A DNA stretch of 28,667 nt from an uncultured Lachnospira sp. (GCA_934359185.1 CAKRLE010000017.1:1-28667); one strand, 5' to 3'. Counted from the stretch's first letter, positions 16,419 through 25,127 are shown. A program made the numbers and translations. Notes: generated from the sequence alone by a model not told the origin.

Positions 16419-16756
16419 TACTGTTTACTGTATTCTGTAGACTCATAATCGTTAGTGAGTGTAAGTTTATCCGCAGTCACTGTGTACGTGTATTCTGTAG
16501 ATGATTTCTGATTGAGGACTTCTGTTGTGACTGTAACTTTATCATCCTGCGTTGTGTATGTAAAATTAACTGTTATCTCACTGCTCTTTTTAAGGATTCC
16601 TGTTCCGTCCTCGTTAAACGTTATCTCGCTTATCTTTCCATTATCGGATTTCCATGTTCCTGTGATTGAATATGTCTTGGCTTTGCCACATGCTGTTAAT
16701 CCAATAACTAAAATAAGTGCCATAATTAATACTAAAGATTTTTTAACACCTCTCAT
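16418..16756 (-). CDS. Small lipoprotein with lipocalin-like repeat strands
   Basis: The 112-residue protein has an N-terminal signal (RGVKKSLVLIMALILVIG) and a lipobox LTAC, so it should be lipidated and held on the outer face of the membrane. The mature part (SITGTWKSDNGKISEITFNEDGTG and further beta strands) resembles the small lipocalin-like domains of Clostridia, DUF5640 type. AGGAGG lies seven bases before the ATG at 16756, which is preferred over an ATG seven codons earlier. It is downstream of murF on the same strand and ends within one base of the foldback element. No ligand is known. Confidence 0.82.
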   Translation of the reverse strand: MRGVKKSLVLIMALILVIGLTACGKAKTYSITGTWKSDNGKISEITFNEDGTGILKKSSEITVNFTYTTQDDKVTVTTEVLNQKSSTEYTYTVTADKLTLTNDYESTEYSKQ

Positions 16757-16788
16757 ATATACCTCCTGTCGTTTCAATTATAATTGAA

Positions 16789-18174
16789 TTAATATTCTTC
16801 CAGATATTTCACAATGGCTGGATACTCCATGCCATGTGATGCCTTGACTAATATATTATCGCCATCCTTTAACACCTCTGGAAGCTTTGCTATAAGCTCA
16901 TCTCTTGTGTCAAATGAATAAACTTTAGTTGATGTGCCAGCCTGTCTGGCACCTTCTGCTATGTTATACGAAAGCTTTCCGGCTGTCATAAGAACATCTA
17001 TATTCCTGCCTGCAAGATACTGTCCAACCTCATTATGAAGCTTAGCCTCATCACTTCCAAGCTCAAACATATCGCCAAGTATGCATACCTTTCTTCCTGC
17101 CGCAAGTGCTACAACATCTATAGAGGATTTCATTGAAACAGGATTAGCATTATAACAGTCATCAAGAATCACAAAATGCTCTGTCTTAATTATGTGATTT
17201 CGTCCAGCAATTGTATTCATATCAGCAATTCCCTTTGCAATCTGTGCCGATGTAAGCCCAAGCAATGCTCCCACGGCTGCTGCTGCCATCGCATTATATA
17301 CCATATGTGCACCTGGCACTGATATTGATATTGGAAATTCATTAATTCCGTCTGCACATGGAACATTGCAAAGCATGGCATCTGTTCCAAGCAGTCCTTT
17401 ACTCTTTATATCCTTTGCGTATATTCCACTCTTGTTGTCTATTCCAAAATGAACAGGCTTTTTTCCACACACGCTGTCGATTGTTATAAGTTTATCATCA
17501 TCAGCATTAAGTACAGCAATTCCGTCTGTATTCATCCCTTCAAATATCTCTGTCTTTGCCTTTAATATACCATCGCGGGTACCAAGATTTTCAAGATGGC
17601 ATTGTCCTATATTCGTGATAACACTTATATCCGGTCTTGCAATAGCTGTAAGTCTGCTCATCTCCCCAAAATCACTGATTCCCATCTCAAGCACCGCAAC
17701 CTCGTCTGCCTCTGTCAGTCTGAACACTGTAAGCGGAAGTCCTATCTCATTATTAAAATTGCCTGCTGTCTTTAATACCTGGTACTTTGTTGCAAGAACC
17801 GAGGCAATTGTCTCTTTCGTGCTGGTCTTACCCACACTTCCTGTTATGCCTACAACCTTTATATCAAGCTGGCTTCTATAAAATGCAGCTAAATCCCTTA
17901 ATGCTTTGAGACTTGATTCCACTACTATTACAGGACGTTTTTCATCCTCTATAACATGTTCTGATATAACAGCAAGCGCACCATTATCAAGACATCCTTT
18001 AATATAATCGTGTCCGTCACTGCGTTCACCCTTGACTGCTATAAAAAGTCCGTTTTTTTCAATTTTACGGCTGTCTATAGTAATCATGCTTATCTCCTGG
18101 TATTCAAGAGATTCATCTCCATAATATGTTCCACTGACCGCCTCTGTAACAGATTTAATAGTTAAATTCTTCAT
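16789..18174 (-). CDS. murF: UDP-N-acetylmuramoyl-tripeptide--D-Ala-D-Ala ligase
   Basis: The 461-residue Mur ligase adds D-Ala-D-Ala to the UDP-MurNAc-tripeptide, the last cytoplasmic step of peptidoglycan precursor synthesis. The N-terminal substrate domain contains ITIDSRKIEKNGLFIAVKGE. The ATP site GITGSVGKTSTKE is near residue 115. LDDCYNANPVSMKSS near 310 is typical of MurF. The C-terminal domain ends LVKASHGMEYPAIVKYL. It starts 11 bp after the ddl stop, so the two genes that make and use D-Ala-D-Ala form one operon. Confidence 0.96.
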   Translation of the reverse strand: MKNLTIKSVTEAVSGTYYGDESLEYQEISMITIDSRKIEKNGLFIAVKGERSDGHDYIKGCLDNGALAVISEHVIEDEKRPVIVVESSLKALRDLAAFYRSQLDIKVVGITGSVGKTSTKETIASVLATKYQVLKTAGNFNNEIGLPLTVFRLTEADEVAVLEMGISDFGEMSRLTAIARPDISVITNIGQCHLENLGTRDGILKAKTEIFEGMNTDGIAVLNADDDKLITIDSVCGKKPVHFGIDNKSGIYAKDIKSKGLLGTDAMLCNVPCADGINEFPISISVPGAHMVYNAMAAAAVGALLGLTSAQIAKGIADMNTIAGRNHIIKTEHFVILDDCYNANPVSMKSSIDVVALAAGRKVCILGDMFELGSDEAKLHNEVGQYLAGRNIDVLMTAGKLSYNIAEGARQAGTSTKVYSFDTRDELIAKLPEVLKDGDNILVKASHGMEYPAIVKYLEEY

Positions 18175-18185
18175 AATACTCCAAT

Positions 18186-19217
18186 TTACTCATATTTTGC
18201 CAATGATATCTGAATTATCTTCTCTGTAAGTTCATCATAACTCATGCCAATCGCTGCCGCTTCCTGTGGAAGAAGGCTTGTTGGAGTCATTCCCGGAAGT
18301 GTATTAATCTCAAGGCAGTATATATCTCCGTCTTCATTAACAAGCTCATCCACTCTTGCATATGTTGTCACACCAGCAGCCTCACATGCCTTCTGTGCCC
18401 AGTACTGCATTTTCTCTGTAAGTTCCTTTGATATATTGGCTGGACATGTATCTTTAGTCTTACCATTATACTTGTTCTTATAATCATAGAATCCGTCAAG
18501 CGGCTCAATCTGTACAACTGGAAGCGCTTTGCCATCGAGTACCCCGCATGTAAATTCTCCACCGCTTATATATTCCTCAACAAGAATACTGTCCTCAAGC
18601 GCAAATGCCATATCTACAGCTTTCTGGAATTCCTTCTCATCATTAACTATAGACACGCCTACACTTGAACCACCACAGCAAGGTTTAACAACACATGGGA
18701 ATGGAACATATTCTATCTTATGTCCCTTCTTTAAAGTTATTCCCTTAGGAGTAGGAATACTCTCTGTAGTAAATACTTTCTTAGTATATTGTTTGTCCAT
18801 GGATATTGCACTGCTAAGATATCCTGTACCTGTGTATTTGATATTCAAAAGGTCAAACATGGCCTGAAGCTTGCCGTCCTCTCCGTTAGAACCATGAAGT
18901 CCGATAAATACAATATCAGAAGCCTTGCAGAATTCTAAAACCTTAGGTCCGATAAATCCTTCTCCTGCATCTGCTCTTGCTTTTTCATAATCAGGTATAC
19001 TGGCAGTCTCTTTGGCCAGCTCATCTGTCAGCTTATCAAGGTCATTGTCAGCATTAAAAAAGCTCTCTGCATCTTTATATTCATCTGTTCCAAGAAATAC
19101 ATCTATAATGTTAGCCTTATGTCCATTTCTTCTAAGTGACTGGCAGATAAGCCTGCTTGATACGATTGACACATCTCTCTCTGTACTTGTTCCACCTGCT
19201 AATACTGTTATATTCAT
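18186..19217 (-). CDS. ddl: D-alanine--D-alanine ligase
   Basis: The 343-residue ATP-grasp enzyme joins two D-alanines. Landmarks are VLAGGTSTERDVSIVS at the N-terminus, GLHGSNGEDGKLQ near residue 110, the ATP-grasp stretch PCVVKPCCGGSSVGVS near 170, EEYISGGEFTCGVLDG, and the metal-binding LEINTLPGMTPTSLLPQ near 310. The second of two adjacent ATGs (19217) has the better spacing, five bases, from GGAGG. It is directly upstream of murF. Confidence 0.95.
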   Translation of the reverse strand: MNITVLAGGTSTERDVSIVSSRLICQSLRRNGHKANIIDVFLGTDEYKDAESFFNADNDLDKLTDELAKETASIPDYEKARADAGEGFIGPKVLEFCKASDIVFIGLHGSNGEDGKLQAMFDLLNIKYTGTGYLSSAISMDKQYTKKVFTTESIPTPKGITLKKGHKIEYVPFPCVVKPCCGGSSVGVSIVNDEKEFQKAVDMAFALEDSILVEEYISGGEFTCGVLDGKALPVVQIEPLDGFYDYKNKYNGKTKDTCPANISKELTEKMQYWAQKACEAAGVTTYARVDELVNEDGDIYCLEINTLPGMTPTSLLPQEAAAIGMSYDELTEKIIQISLAKYE

Positions 19218-19275
19218 CATAACCTCCATCCTGATACAGCAAACACTGCACCAGATATAATTTATTTATTTAACC

Positions 19276-19827
19276 TTATCCTCTTAATCTTGTGCACTCA
19301 TATTTTGCATGTGCTGATATAACCTGTTTTAAGGACTGGTATCTCTTATCCAGGCTGCCCTCAGGCACCTCAACATCTAACGATGCAGCCATAGCATCGA
19401 TAATCTTGTCATCCAATCTGTCCCTGACAATATCTATATACTTTAACTTCTCCTGATATGTATCAATATCAAGGAAATCCATAAGTATTTTATCTGGCTT
19501 TTCCTCATCTTTATCTGACAAATCCAGTTCTACCGTTTTTTTAATTACCTGCGCTTCACATTCTTTCTGTTTAACTGCCCGGGCTTCAAATTCTGCCGGT
19601 GTTGTCTCCTGAAAACGATATTTCTGTGTTACTTCTGGATATTTGTCATGGTCAACTTCACTTAAAAACATGTCGTATGGCCTTACATACAGTGAATAAC
19701 TGCCATACATTGCCTGATATACAACCATTTTTTCTTTAGTCTCAGAATGATATGCAATTCCTTTAACCTGATATAGTTTATTCTTAAAATGTCTGTAAAA
19801 TCCCTCTATTACAAGCTCTCTTGCCAA
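19276..19827 (-). CDS. DUF1653 domain protein
   Basis: The first 75 residues (IEGFYRHFKNKLYQVKGIAYHSETKE, broken at conserved turns, then MVVYQAMYGSYSLYVRPYDMFLSEV) match the DUF1653 domain, a small beta-rich fold of unknown function. The remaining 110 residues are charged and helical and may be specific to this group. The start is uncertain: a TTG at 19827 lies eight bases after AAGGGTGG and begins close to the domain, whereas GTG codons at 19836 and 19839 overlap that site. It lies 58 bp upstream of ddl on the same strand. It has no signal peptide. Confidence 0.8.
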   Translation of the reverse strand: MARELVIEGFYRHFKNKLYQVKGIAYHSETKEKMVVYQAMYGSYSLYVRPYDMFLSEVDHDKYPEVTQKYRFQETTPAEFEARAVKQKECEAQVIKKTVELDLSDKDEEKPDKILMDFLDIDTYQEKLKYIDIVRDRLDDKIIDAMAASLDVEVPEGSLDKRYQSLKQVISAHAKYECTRLRG

Positions 19828-19922
19828 TTTCAGCACCACCCTTCCAACTAATATAAGTCAATTGATATTTTAACCTTTACCAGAGAAAAATACAACTATT
19901 TACTACAATTTAAAGCCTCAAT

Positions 19923-19951
19923 TTGACTTATTGAAATACAAAGTTTAAAAT
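19923..19951 (+). promoter_or_regulatory. Promoter of the PHP-domain gene
   Basis: TTGACT (19923-19928) and TAAAAT (19946-19951) are separated by exactly 17 bp, and GGAGGG follows at 19971-19976, eight bases before the ATG. This is a good sigma-A-type promoter about 35 bp from the start codon. Confidence 0.75.
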
Positions 19952-19984
19952 CTTCATATATGATAAATACGGAGGGTTTTGCAT

Positions 19985-20833
19985 ATGAGACAGATAGATC
20001 TTCATGTTCATTCAACATTTTCAGATGGAACATTTACACCATCAATGCTTGTTTCTGAAGCTGTAAACAAGGGACTTTCAGCCATTGCACTTACCGACCA
20101 CGATACCGTAAGCGGTGTCAGAGAAGGACTTGAAGCTGCTAAGGAAGCTGGCATTGAGCTTATTCCCGGTATTGAGCTTTCTACATTTTACGAAAAAAAG
20201 GAAATACATATTGTTGGATTATTCATTGATTATGAGAATCCTGATTTTAACAGACAGTTAGACTCATTCCGTGATGGACGTGAGAATAAAAACATCAAGA
20301 TGTGTGAGAAATTTAAAAATATCGGTATTGATGTGTCATATGAAGAAATGAAATCTATGTATGCAGGTTCTGTCATAACAAGGGCTCATTTTGCAGACTA
20401 TCTTCTGAAAAAGGGCTATGTACATGACCGCAACGAAGCATTTGACAGATATATAGGCGACCGTGGTCCCTGCTACGTTGACAGGGAAAAAATCACACCA
20501 AAAGAAGCAATTGAACTTATACACAGTGTTGGCGGTGTTGCAATACTTGCACACCCAGTTCTATATCATCTTGGCAATGCTGCAATGCACAAGCTTATGG
20601 GCTACCTATGTGCTAATGGAATCCAGGCACTCGAGGCGATATATTCCACCTACTCTATGGGAGATGAAATCCAGATGCGTAATCTTGCAAAGGAATATAA
20701 CCTGCTTATATCAGGCGGCTCTGATTTCCATGGTGCCAACAAGCCACACATCCAGCTTGGAACCGGAACAGGAAAATTATTCGTTCCTTATGAAGTTCTT
20801 GACAATCTTAGAAAATGCCAAGAATATTCTTAA
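19985..20833 (+). CDS. PHP-domain phosphoesterase (TrpH/RNase AM-like)
   Basis: The 282-residue product carries all PHP metal-binding motifs: DLHVHSTFSDGT at the N-terminus, ALTDHDTVSG near residue 38, PGIELST near 62, ITRAHFADYL, AILAHP near 180 and SGGSDFHG near 250. Proteins of this type hydrolyse nucleoside 3',5'-bisphosphates or short RNA from the 5' end. The exact substrate cannot be read from sequence. The ATG at 19985 is supported by GGAGGG. Its 3' end overlaps the convergent HAD gene by 26 bp, so the two transcripts can pair over that stretch. Confidence 0.9.
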   Translation: MRQIDLHVHSTFSDGTFTPSMLVSEAVNKGLSAIALTDHDTVSGVREGLEAAKEAGIELIPGIELSTFYEKKEIHIVGLFIDYENPDFNRQLDSFRDGRENKNIKMCEKFKNIGIDVSYEEMKSMYAGSVITRAHFADYLLKKGYVHDRNEAFDRYIGDRGPCYVDREKITPKEAIELIHSVGGVAILAHPVLYHLGNAAMHKLMGYLCANGIQALEAIYSTYSMGDEIQMRNLAKEYNLLISGGSDFHGANKPHIQLGTGTGKLFVPYEVLDNLRKCQEYS

Positions 20834-21644
20834 ATGCATACGCAACGCCATCATCATTGTGATGTATAGTAACGTAATCAGCAACTGCTTTCAGATTATC
20901 CGTCGCATTGTCCATCGCAATACCACAGCCTGCATATTCGAGCATGTCGATATCATTATCGGCATCGCCAAATGCAGCTATATTTTCACGCTCTACACCA
21001 AGATAGCCTGCAAGAAACTTTAATCCCGTGCTTTTTCCACCCTCAATATCAGATATCTCGACGAGCTGCTTAACTGAGCTTGTTATATAGACATTAGCTG
21101 TAACCTGTTTTATTTTTGATATAACATCAGCTTTCTTATCCTCACAAGGCACTACTATGTCCATGCTCTCAAGCTCATCCTTATGTTCAATCATAAATTT
21201 AACAATGTCATCAACTGGCTTTCTGGTTCTCTGCACATATTCAACTGCTTTCTGTGTAGCTCCAAATCTTACAGGGTCATCTATATACTCTCTTCCAGCA
21301 TAAGCCTCTCCATCAACAAATGCCTCATAAGCCACACCCATATCTGATGTAACCCTAATAATCTTTTCAACCGACGCACCATCAATATACAGTCCATTCA
21401 GCTTGCACCCATCCTTAATCCTATAAACCGATGCCCCATTATTGGCAGCCGCATATTCAATCCCCGGAAATCCAAGCAATTCCTCTGGAATGGTATTATA
21501 CGCTCTCCCCGTACATATACACACATGAATCCCCTTATCCATGGCATCCATCAAAGCCCTCCTGTTTGCCTCCGACAAATGTCCATCTCCATCAAGCAGC
21601 GTCCCATCCAAATCAAACGCAATTAACGAACACTTCATAACCAT
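20808..21644 (-). CDS. Cof-type HAD-superfamily phosphatase
   Basis: The product of about 278 residues is a HAD hydrolase of the Cof (IIB cap) subfamily. The nucleophile motif is IAFDLDGTLLDG at the N-terminus, CICTGR near residue 45 is motif II, the Lys of GGKSTGLKFL near 190 is motif III, and FGDADNDIDML near 220 is motif IV. Members dephosphorylate sugar phosphates, flavin or pyridoxal phosphates. The ATG at 21644 is five bases from GGAGG; one at 21638 is also possible. The frame stays open upstream into the foldback element to 21767, but that extension lacks a ribosome binding site and is not counted. Confidence 0.9.
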   Translation of the reverse strand: MVMKCSLIAFDLDGTLLDGDGHLSEANRRALMDAMDKGIHVCICTGRAYNTIPEELLGFPGIEYAAANNGASVYRIKDGCKLNGLYIDGASVEKIIRVTSDMGVAYEAFVDGEAYAGREYIDDPVRFGATQKAVEYVQRTRKPVDDIVKFMIEHKDELESMDIVVPCEDKKADVISKIKQVTANVYITSSVKQLVEISDIEGGKSTGLKFLAGYLGVERENIAAFGDADNDIDMLEYAGCGIAMDNATDNLKAVADYVTIHHNDDGVAYAFKNILGIF

Positions 21645-21688
21645 CATTACCTCCATCCCCATCATTAAAGTTAATTGCCCTAAGCATC

Positions 21689-21909
21689 CGGCTCCCCACA
21701 GTGTACAGTATGCTGTAATTACCGGCATGTTGACTTGTCGTGTGTCTCTTAGCGCGGTGTTAGACAAAGCATAAGCCGTCTGCTAAACGTCCAAACGAAG
21801 TGCGTTTTTAGCAGACGGCTTGAATAAAGCTTTGTCGTGCCGTGCTTAGAGGCACTAGACAAGGAAACCCAGCAGGTAATTACAGCACACTGTACACTGT
21901 GGGAAGCCG
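21689..21909. repeat. Long foldback element, copy 2
   Basis: The left arm 21695-21723 matches the reverse complement of 21875-21903 with one difference, and weaker pairing spans 21689-21909. The lower stem is 21742-21757 with 21840-21855, and the apical stem is a perfect 15 bp (21773-21787 with 21807-21821). The core is clearly the same as in copy 1 (inverted orientation), with substitutions that keep pairing. The outer arm sequence is unrelated to copy 1. It lies between the AICAR transformylase stop (21939) and the HAD start (21644) and would be transcribed in any read-through from the former. Confidence 0.88.
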
Positions 21910-21938
21910 CCTCTTGCCGGCAGTAAAATTTCAATAGA

Positions 21939-23120
21939 TTAATGATGGAATAATCTCATTCCTGTAAAGCACATAGCAATATCATGCTTATTGCACGCCT
22001 CAATAACATTATCATCTCTTATTGAGCCACCTGGCTGCGCAATATATTTAACGCCACTCTTAAATGCTCTCTCGATATTATCTCCAAATGGGAAGAATGC
22101 ATCTGAACCAAGAGCTACATCTGTATTGCCATCAAGCCATGCTCTCTTCTCATCCTTTGTGAATGCTTCTGGCTTGCTTGTAAATACTCTCTCCCATGCT
22201 CCATCTGTAAGAATATCCTCGTATTCATCACCGATATATAAATCAATCGCATTGTCCCTGTCTGCGCGTCCAACATTTTCTTTAAATGGAAGTGCAAGAA
22301 CTTTAGGATTCTGACGGAGATACCAGTTATCAGCCTTCTGTCCGGCAAGTCTTGTACAGTGGATTCTTGACTGCTGTCCTGCACCAATACCGATAGCCTG
22401 TCCATTCTTAGCGTAGCATACTGAGTTAGACTGTGTGTATTTTAATGTGATAAGTGCAATAATAAGGTCAATCTTTGCCTGCTTAGTGAATTCTTTATTC
22501 TCTGTAACCATGTTAGAAAGAAGTTCTTCGTTGATAACGAATTCATTTCTTCCCTGCTCAAATGTTACACCATATACCTGTTTTCTCTCGATTGGTTCTG
22601 GCTTATAAGCCGGGTCAATCTTAATAATATTGTAATTGCCCTTCTTCTTAGACTTTAATATCTCTAAAGCATCATCATCATAACCCGGAGCTATGATACC
22701 ATCTGAAACCTCATGCTGTATAAGCTTGGCTGTTGCAGCATCACACACATCTGATAAAGATATGAAATCGCCAAATGAAGACATTCTGTCAGCACCTCTT
22801 GCTCTTGCATATGCACATGCAAGTGGTGAAAGCTCTCCAATCGCATCATCAACCCAGTATATCTTCTTCTCAACATCTGAGAGTGGAAGACCTACTGCTG
22901 CACCAGCTGGAGATACATGCTTGAATGATGTTGCTGCTGGAAGTCCTGTTGCACGCTTAAGCTCTGCTACAAGCTGATATCCGTTGAACGCATCAAGGAA
23001 GTTGATATATCCTGGTCTGCCATTTAAAACCTCAACTGGAAGATCACTTCCATCTGCCATAAATATTCTGGCAGGCTTCTGGTTAGGGTTACATCCATAC
23101 TTTAACTGAAATTCGTTCAT
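21939..23120 (-). CDS. Stand-alone AICAR transformylase (PurH C-terminal type)
   Basis: The 393-residue protein performs the formyl transfer from 10-formyl-tetrahydrofolate to AICAR in purine synthesis. It corresponds only to the transformylase half of bifunctional PurH: it starts directly with LKYGCNPNQKPARIF and carries the catalytic Lys-His pair in SFKHVSPAGAA (K67, H68). The N-terminal IMP cyclohydrolase domain of about 200 residues is missing. That role appears to be taken by the separate gene just upstream (23164-23877). The start at 23120 has AAAGGA eight bases upstream. The longer open frame overlaps the upstream gene and is rejected. Copy 2 of the foldback element follows 30 bp after the stop. 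Confidence 0.92.
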   Translation of the reverse strand: MNEFQLKYGCNPNQKPARIFMADGSDLPVEVLNGRPGYINFLDAFNGYQLVAELKRATGLPAATSFKHVSPAGAAVGLPLSDVEKKIYWVDDAIGELSPLACAYARARGADRMSSFGDFISLSDVCDAATAKLIQHEVSDGIIAPGYDDDALEILKSKKKGNYNIIKIDPAYKPEPIERKQVYGVTFEQGRNEFVINEELLSNMVTENKEFTKQAKIDLIIALITLKYTQSNSVCYAKNGQAIGIGAGQQSRIHCTRLAGQKADNWYLRQNPKVLALPFKENVGRADRDNAIDLYIGDEYEDILTDGAWERVFTSKPEAFTKDEKRAWLDGNTDVALGSDAFFPFGDNIERAFKSGVKYIAQPGGSIRDDNVIEACNKHDIAMCFTGMRLFHH

Positions 23121-23163
23121 TGTCTTATCCTTTCTTACCGTAAACAATATGTTTGTTATTAAA

Positions 23164-23877
23164 TTACTTATTCTTGTTGATAATTCTTGTCTCTGTCTTT
23201 CCAGTTGCAATATCAATATATCTTACAAATAATGATACCTTGTTATCTGCGTTAAGATTGTTCCATATCATATCTGTAAATGTATCAATGTCACCTGATA
23301 TCTTAACCCATGTTGGCTCACCCTCGTAGCTTGGAAGTGGGTTGCCATCATTCATATATGTGTGAATGAAATGTCCCTCACCTGCTATAGGTGCATCATA
23401 TGTAAATGTAAATCTGTCGCACTGGTCTGGATTACCATTATGGCTCTTGAGTATTGACATAGCATAATCATATGAACCATCTGCAATTGTCATAAGGCCT
23501 GATATTCTAGGTGTATAGTTAGGACCATCTGGTTCAAATTCTCTCGTTCTTAAAGATTCCTCAAATGTCTTACCCTCTTTCATAAGGTTATACACTGTAT
23601 CTGTCTGGTCACCATTAGTAACGATAGTTTTGTCTCCAAGGACTCTGACTGGTGCATATATGATAAGACTTGGGTCGCTTAACTTAGAAGGATCAAAAGC
23701 CTCTGTTCTTATACCCTCACCATCTTCAACAAACACTCTGTTACGGCTGTTCTCGCTTCTTCCCATGATAAAATAGGCTGTAACTGCCTTTGTTCCATCC
23801 TCTGATTTACCGATAACTATTCCTCTTCCAGGATAATCGCAACCAGATAATTCATTTGCAAGTGACTTAATTTCCAT
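23164..23877 (-). CDS. purO: IMP cyclohydrolase, PurO-like
   Basis: The 237-residue protein resembles the IMP cyclohydrolase family first described in archaea (PurO), which closes the ring of FAICAR to give IMP. The N-terminal stretch GRGIVIGKSEDG, then AYFIMGRSENSRNRVF, is the family signature. Asp/Tyr-rich motifs (GPNYTPRISG, GEGHFIHTYMNDG) follow. It is unrelated to the PurH N-terminal domain. It lies 43 bp upstream of the stand-alone transformylase gene on the same strand, so the pair jointly replaces bifunctional PurH. GAGAGG precedes the ATG. The gene symbol is by family resemblance. Confidence 0.88.
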   Translation of the reverse strand: MEIKSLANELSGCDYPGRGIVIGKSEDGTKAVTAYFIMGRSENSRNRVFVEDGEGIRTEAFDPSKLSDPSLIIYAPVRVLGDKTIVTNGDQTDTVYNLMKEGKTFEESLRTREFEPDGPNYTPRISGLMTIADGSYDYAMSILKSHNGNPDQCDRFTFTYDAPIAGEGHFIHTYMNDGNPLPSYEGEPTWVKISGDIDTFTDMIWNNLNADNKVSLFVRYIDIATGKTETRIINKNK

Positions 23878-23914
23878 AAATCAAAATCCTCTCTCTAATT
23901 TTTGTGTTTTATAT

Positions 23915-23967
23915 AAAAAATCCCAATGGACTTTTTATCATTGGCAAGCATCTGCCTGTATGCAGAT
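23915..23967 (-). terminator. Probable pheA terminator
   Basis: On the minus strand CCAATG (23939-23944) pairs with CATTGG (23923-23928) and is followed by a G, A and six T. A second small hairpin (ATCTGC/GCAGAT, 23950-23967) lies just before it. It separates pheA from the purO-like gene. The 6-bp stem is short. Confidence 0.5.
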
Positions 23968-23996
23968 ATACACTACTAAATCACCATATACTATAA

Positions 23997-25127
23997 TTAA
24001 TAATTACCAAGAAGCTTAATTGAAAGTGCCTCTTCCTGAATGCCTCTAAGTGCATTCATAACTGGTGCATCATCAATGTTGCCTTCAAAATCTACGAAAA
24101 ATCTGTAATTCCAGTTTTCTCCCTCTATTGGTCTTGACTCAATCTTATTCATATTAAGTCCGTTATATATGATATGGCTTAAAAGATTGTACAGAGTACC
24201 CGCTTCATTAGGTGTCTCAAATACAATGCTCATCTTCCTGGCACCCTTTACAAACTTTCTTGTATTAGTGACAATTACAAATCTTGTTGTATTGTTATCG
24301 TAATCGTTAATCTTCTCCTGTAATACCTCAAGGCCATATACTTCTGCTGCCTCTTTGCTTGCGATTGCAACATGTGTAGGGTCTTTTTCTTCAAGAATCT
24401 TCTTGGCACTTCCCGCTGTATTTGACTGGCTTATCTGCTGCCAGTCCTTATGCTGTGACAGGTATCCCTCACACTGCATAAGCCCCTGTGGATGTGAATA
24501 CACTGTAGTAATCTTACTTATATCAGTTCCTGGAAGTCCCATAAGTGCATGCTCAACCTTGACATATGTCTCTGCTATTATGTAATTGTTATATTCCTGT
24601 AAAAGATCGTACACGTCCGCAACTATGCCAGCTGTTGAATTTTCTATCGGAAGGACTGCATAATCAGCATCACCATTCTTAACCGCTTCCATTGCATCTC
24701 TCCATGTCGGAACATGGAAATTACTCACTTCCCTGCCAAAGAATCTTGTCATTGCGATATAGCTGTATGCACCAGGTACTCCCTGATACACTACCTTACA
24801 GTTAACCTTATCTATCTCGTCAATAGCCTCATATGGCTCGCGGAGTGTCTGCGTTGTCTCTTCAAGCTTCTTATACTGCATCTTTCTTGAAGTAGCCATT
24901 ATCTGTGAAAACATGTCATTGATTGCATGTTTATTAGCTGGATTCTTAACAAGACTGCTTATAGCCTCAAGCTTCTGCTTCTCTCTTGCCGGGTCAAGAA
25001 CCTTCTTGCCTGTCTCTATCTTATAGTCTGCAACTTCCTCGCAAAGCCTCATTCTCTCCTCAAAAAGCTCAACAAGCTGCTTGTCTATCCCATCAATATT
25101 CTCTCTGATAACATTCAAATCTAACAT
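23997..25127 (-). CDS. pheA: Bifunctional chorismate mutase/prephenate dehydratase (P-protein)
   Basis: The 376-residue enzyme makes phenylpyruvate from chorismate. Residues 1-85 form an AroQ-type chorismate mutase (LNVIRENIDGIDKQLVEL, R-E-K pattern in DPAREKQKLEAI). Residues about 110-285 form the prephenate dehydratase, starting YQGVPGAYSYIA and ending with the essential Thr-Arg-Phe in NNTTRFVIV. The C-terminal ACT domain has EAGTLYNLLSHI and IESRPIEG, the latter the ESRP motif linked to phenylalanine feedback, so allosteric inhibition is likely. GGAGGAAAATT precedes the ATG. With TyrA in the same window it covers both prephenate branches. Confidence 0.96.
   Translation of the reverse strand: MLDLNVIRENIDGIDKQLVELFEERMRLCEEVADYKIETGKKVLDPAREKQKLEAISSLVKNPANKHAINDMFSQIMATSRKMQYKKLEETTQTLREPYEAIDEIDKVNCKVVYQGVPGAYSYIAMTRFFGREVSNFHVPTWRDAMEAVKNGDADYAVLPIENSTAGIVADVYDLLQEYNNYIIAETYVKVEHALMGLPGTDISKITTVYSHPQGLMQCEGYLSQHKDWQQISQSNTAGSAKKILEEKDPTHVAIASKEAAEVYGLEVLQEKINDYDNNTTRFVIVTNTRKFVKGARKMSIVFETPNEAGTLYNLLSHIIYNGLNMNKIESRPIEGENWNYRFFVDFEGNIDDAPVMNALRGIQEEALSIKLLGNY

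Noticed and set aside
21645..21767. In-frame N-terminal extension of the HAD phosphatase into the foldback element
   Set aside because: It has no ribosome binding site at the far start, whereas GGAGG stands just before 21644 and the conserved HAD motif begins there.
23121..23216. Longer start for the AICAR transformylase overlapping the purO-like gene
   Set aside because: The extension is in another frame of the purO-like 3' end, lacks homology, and the start at 23120 has a proper ribosome binding site.
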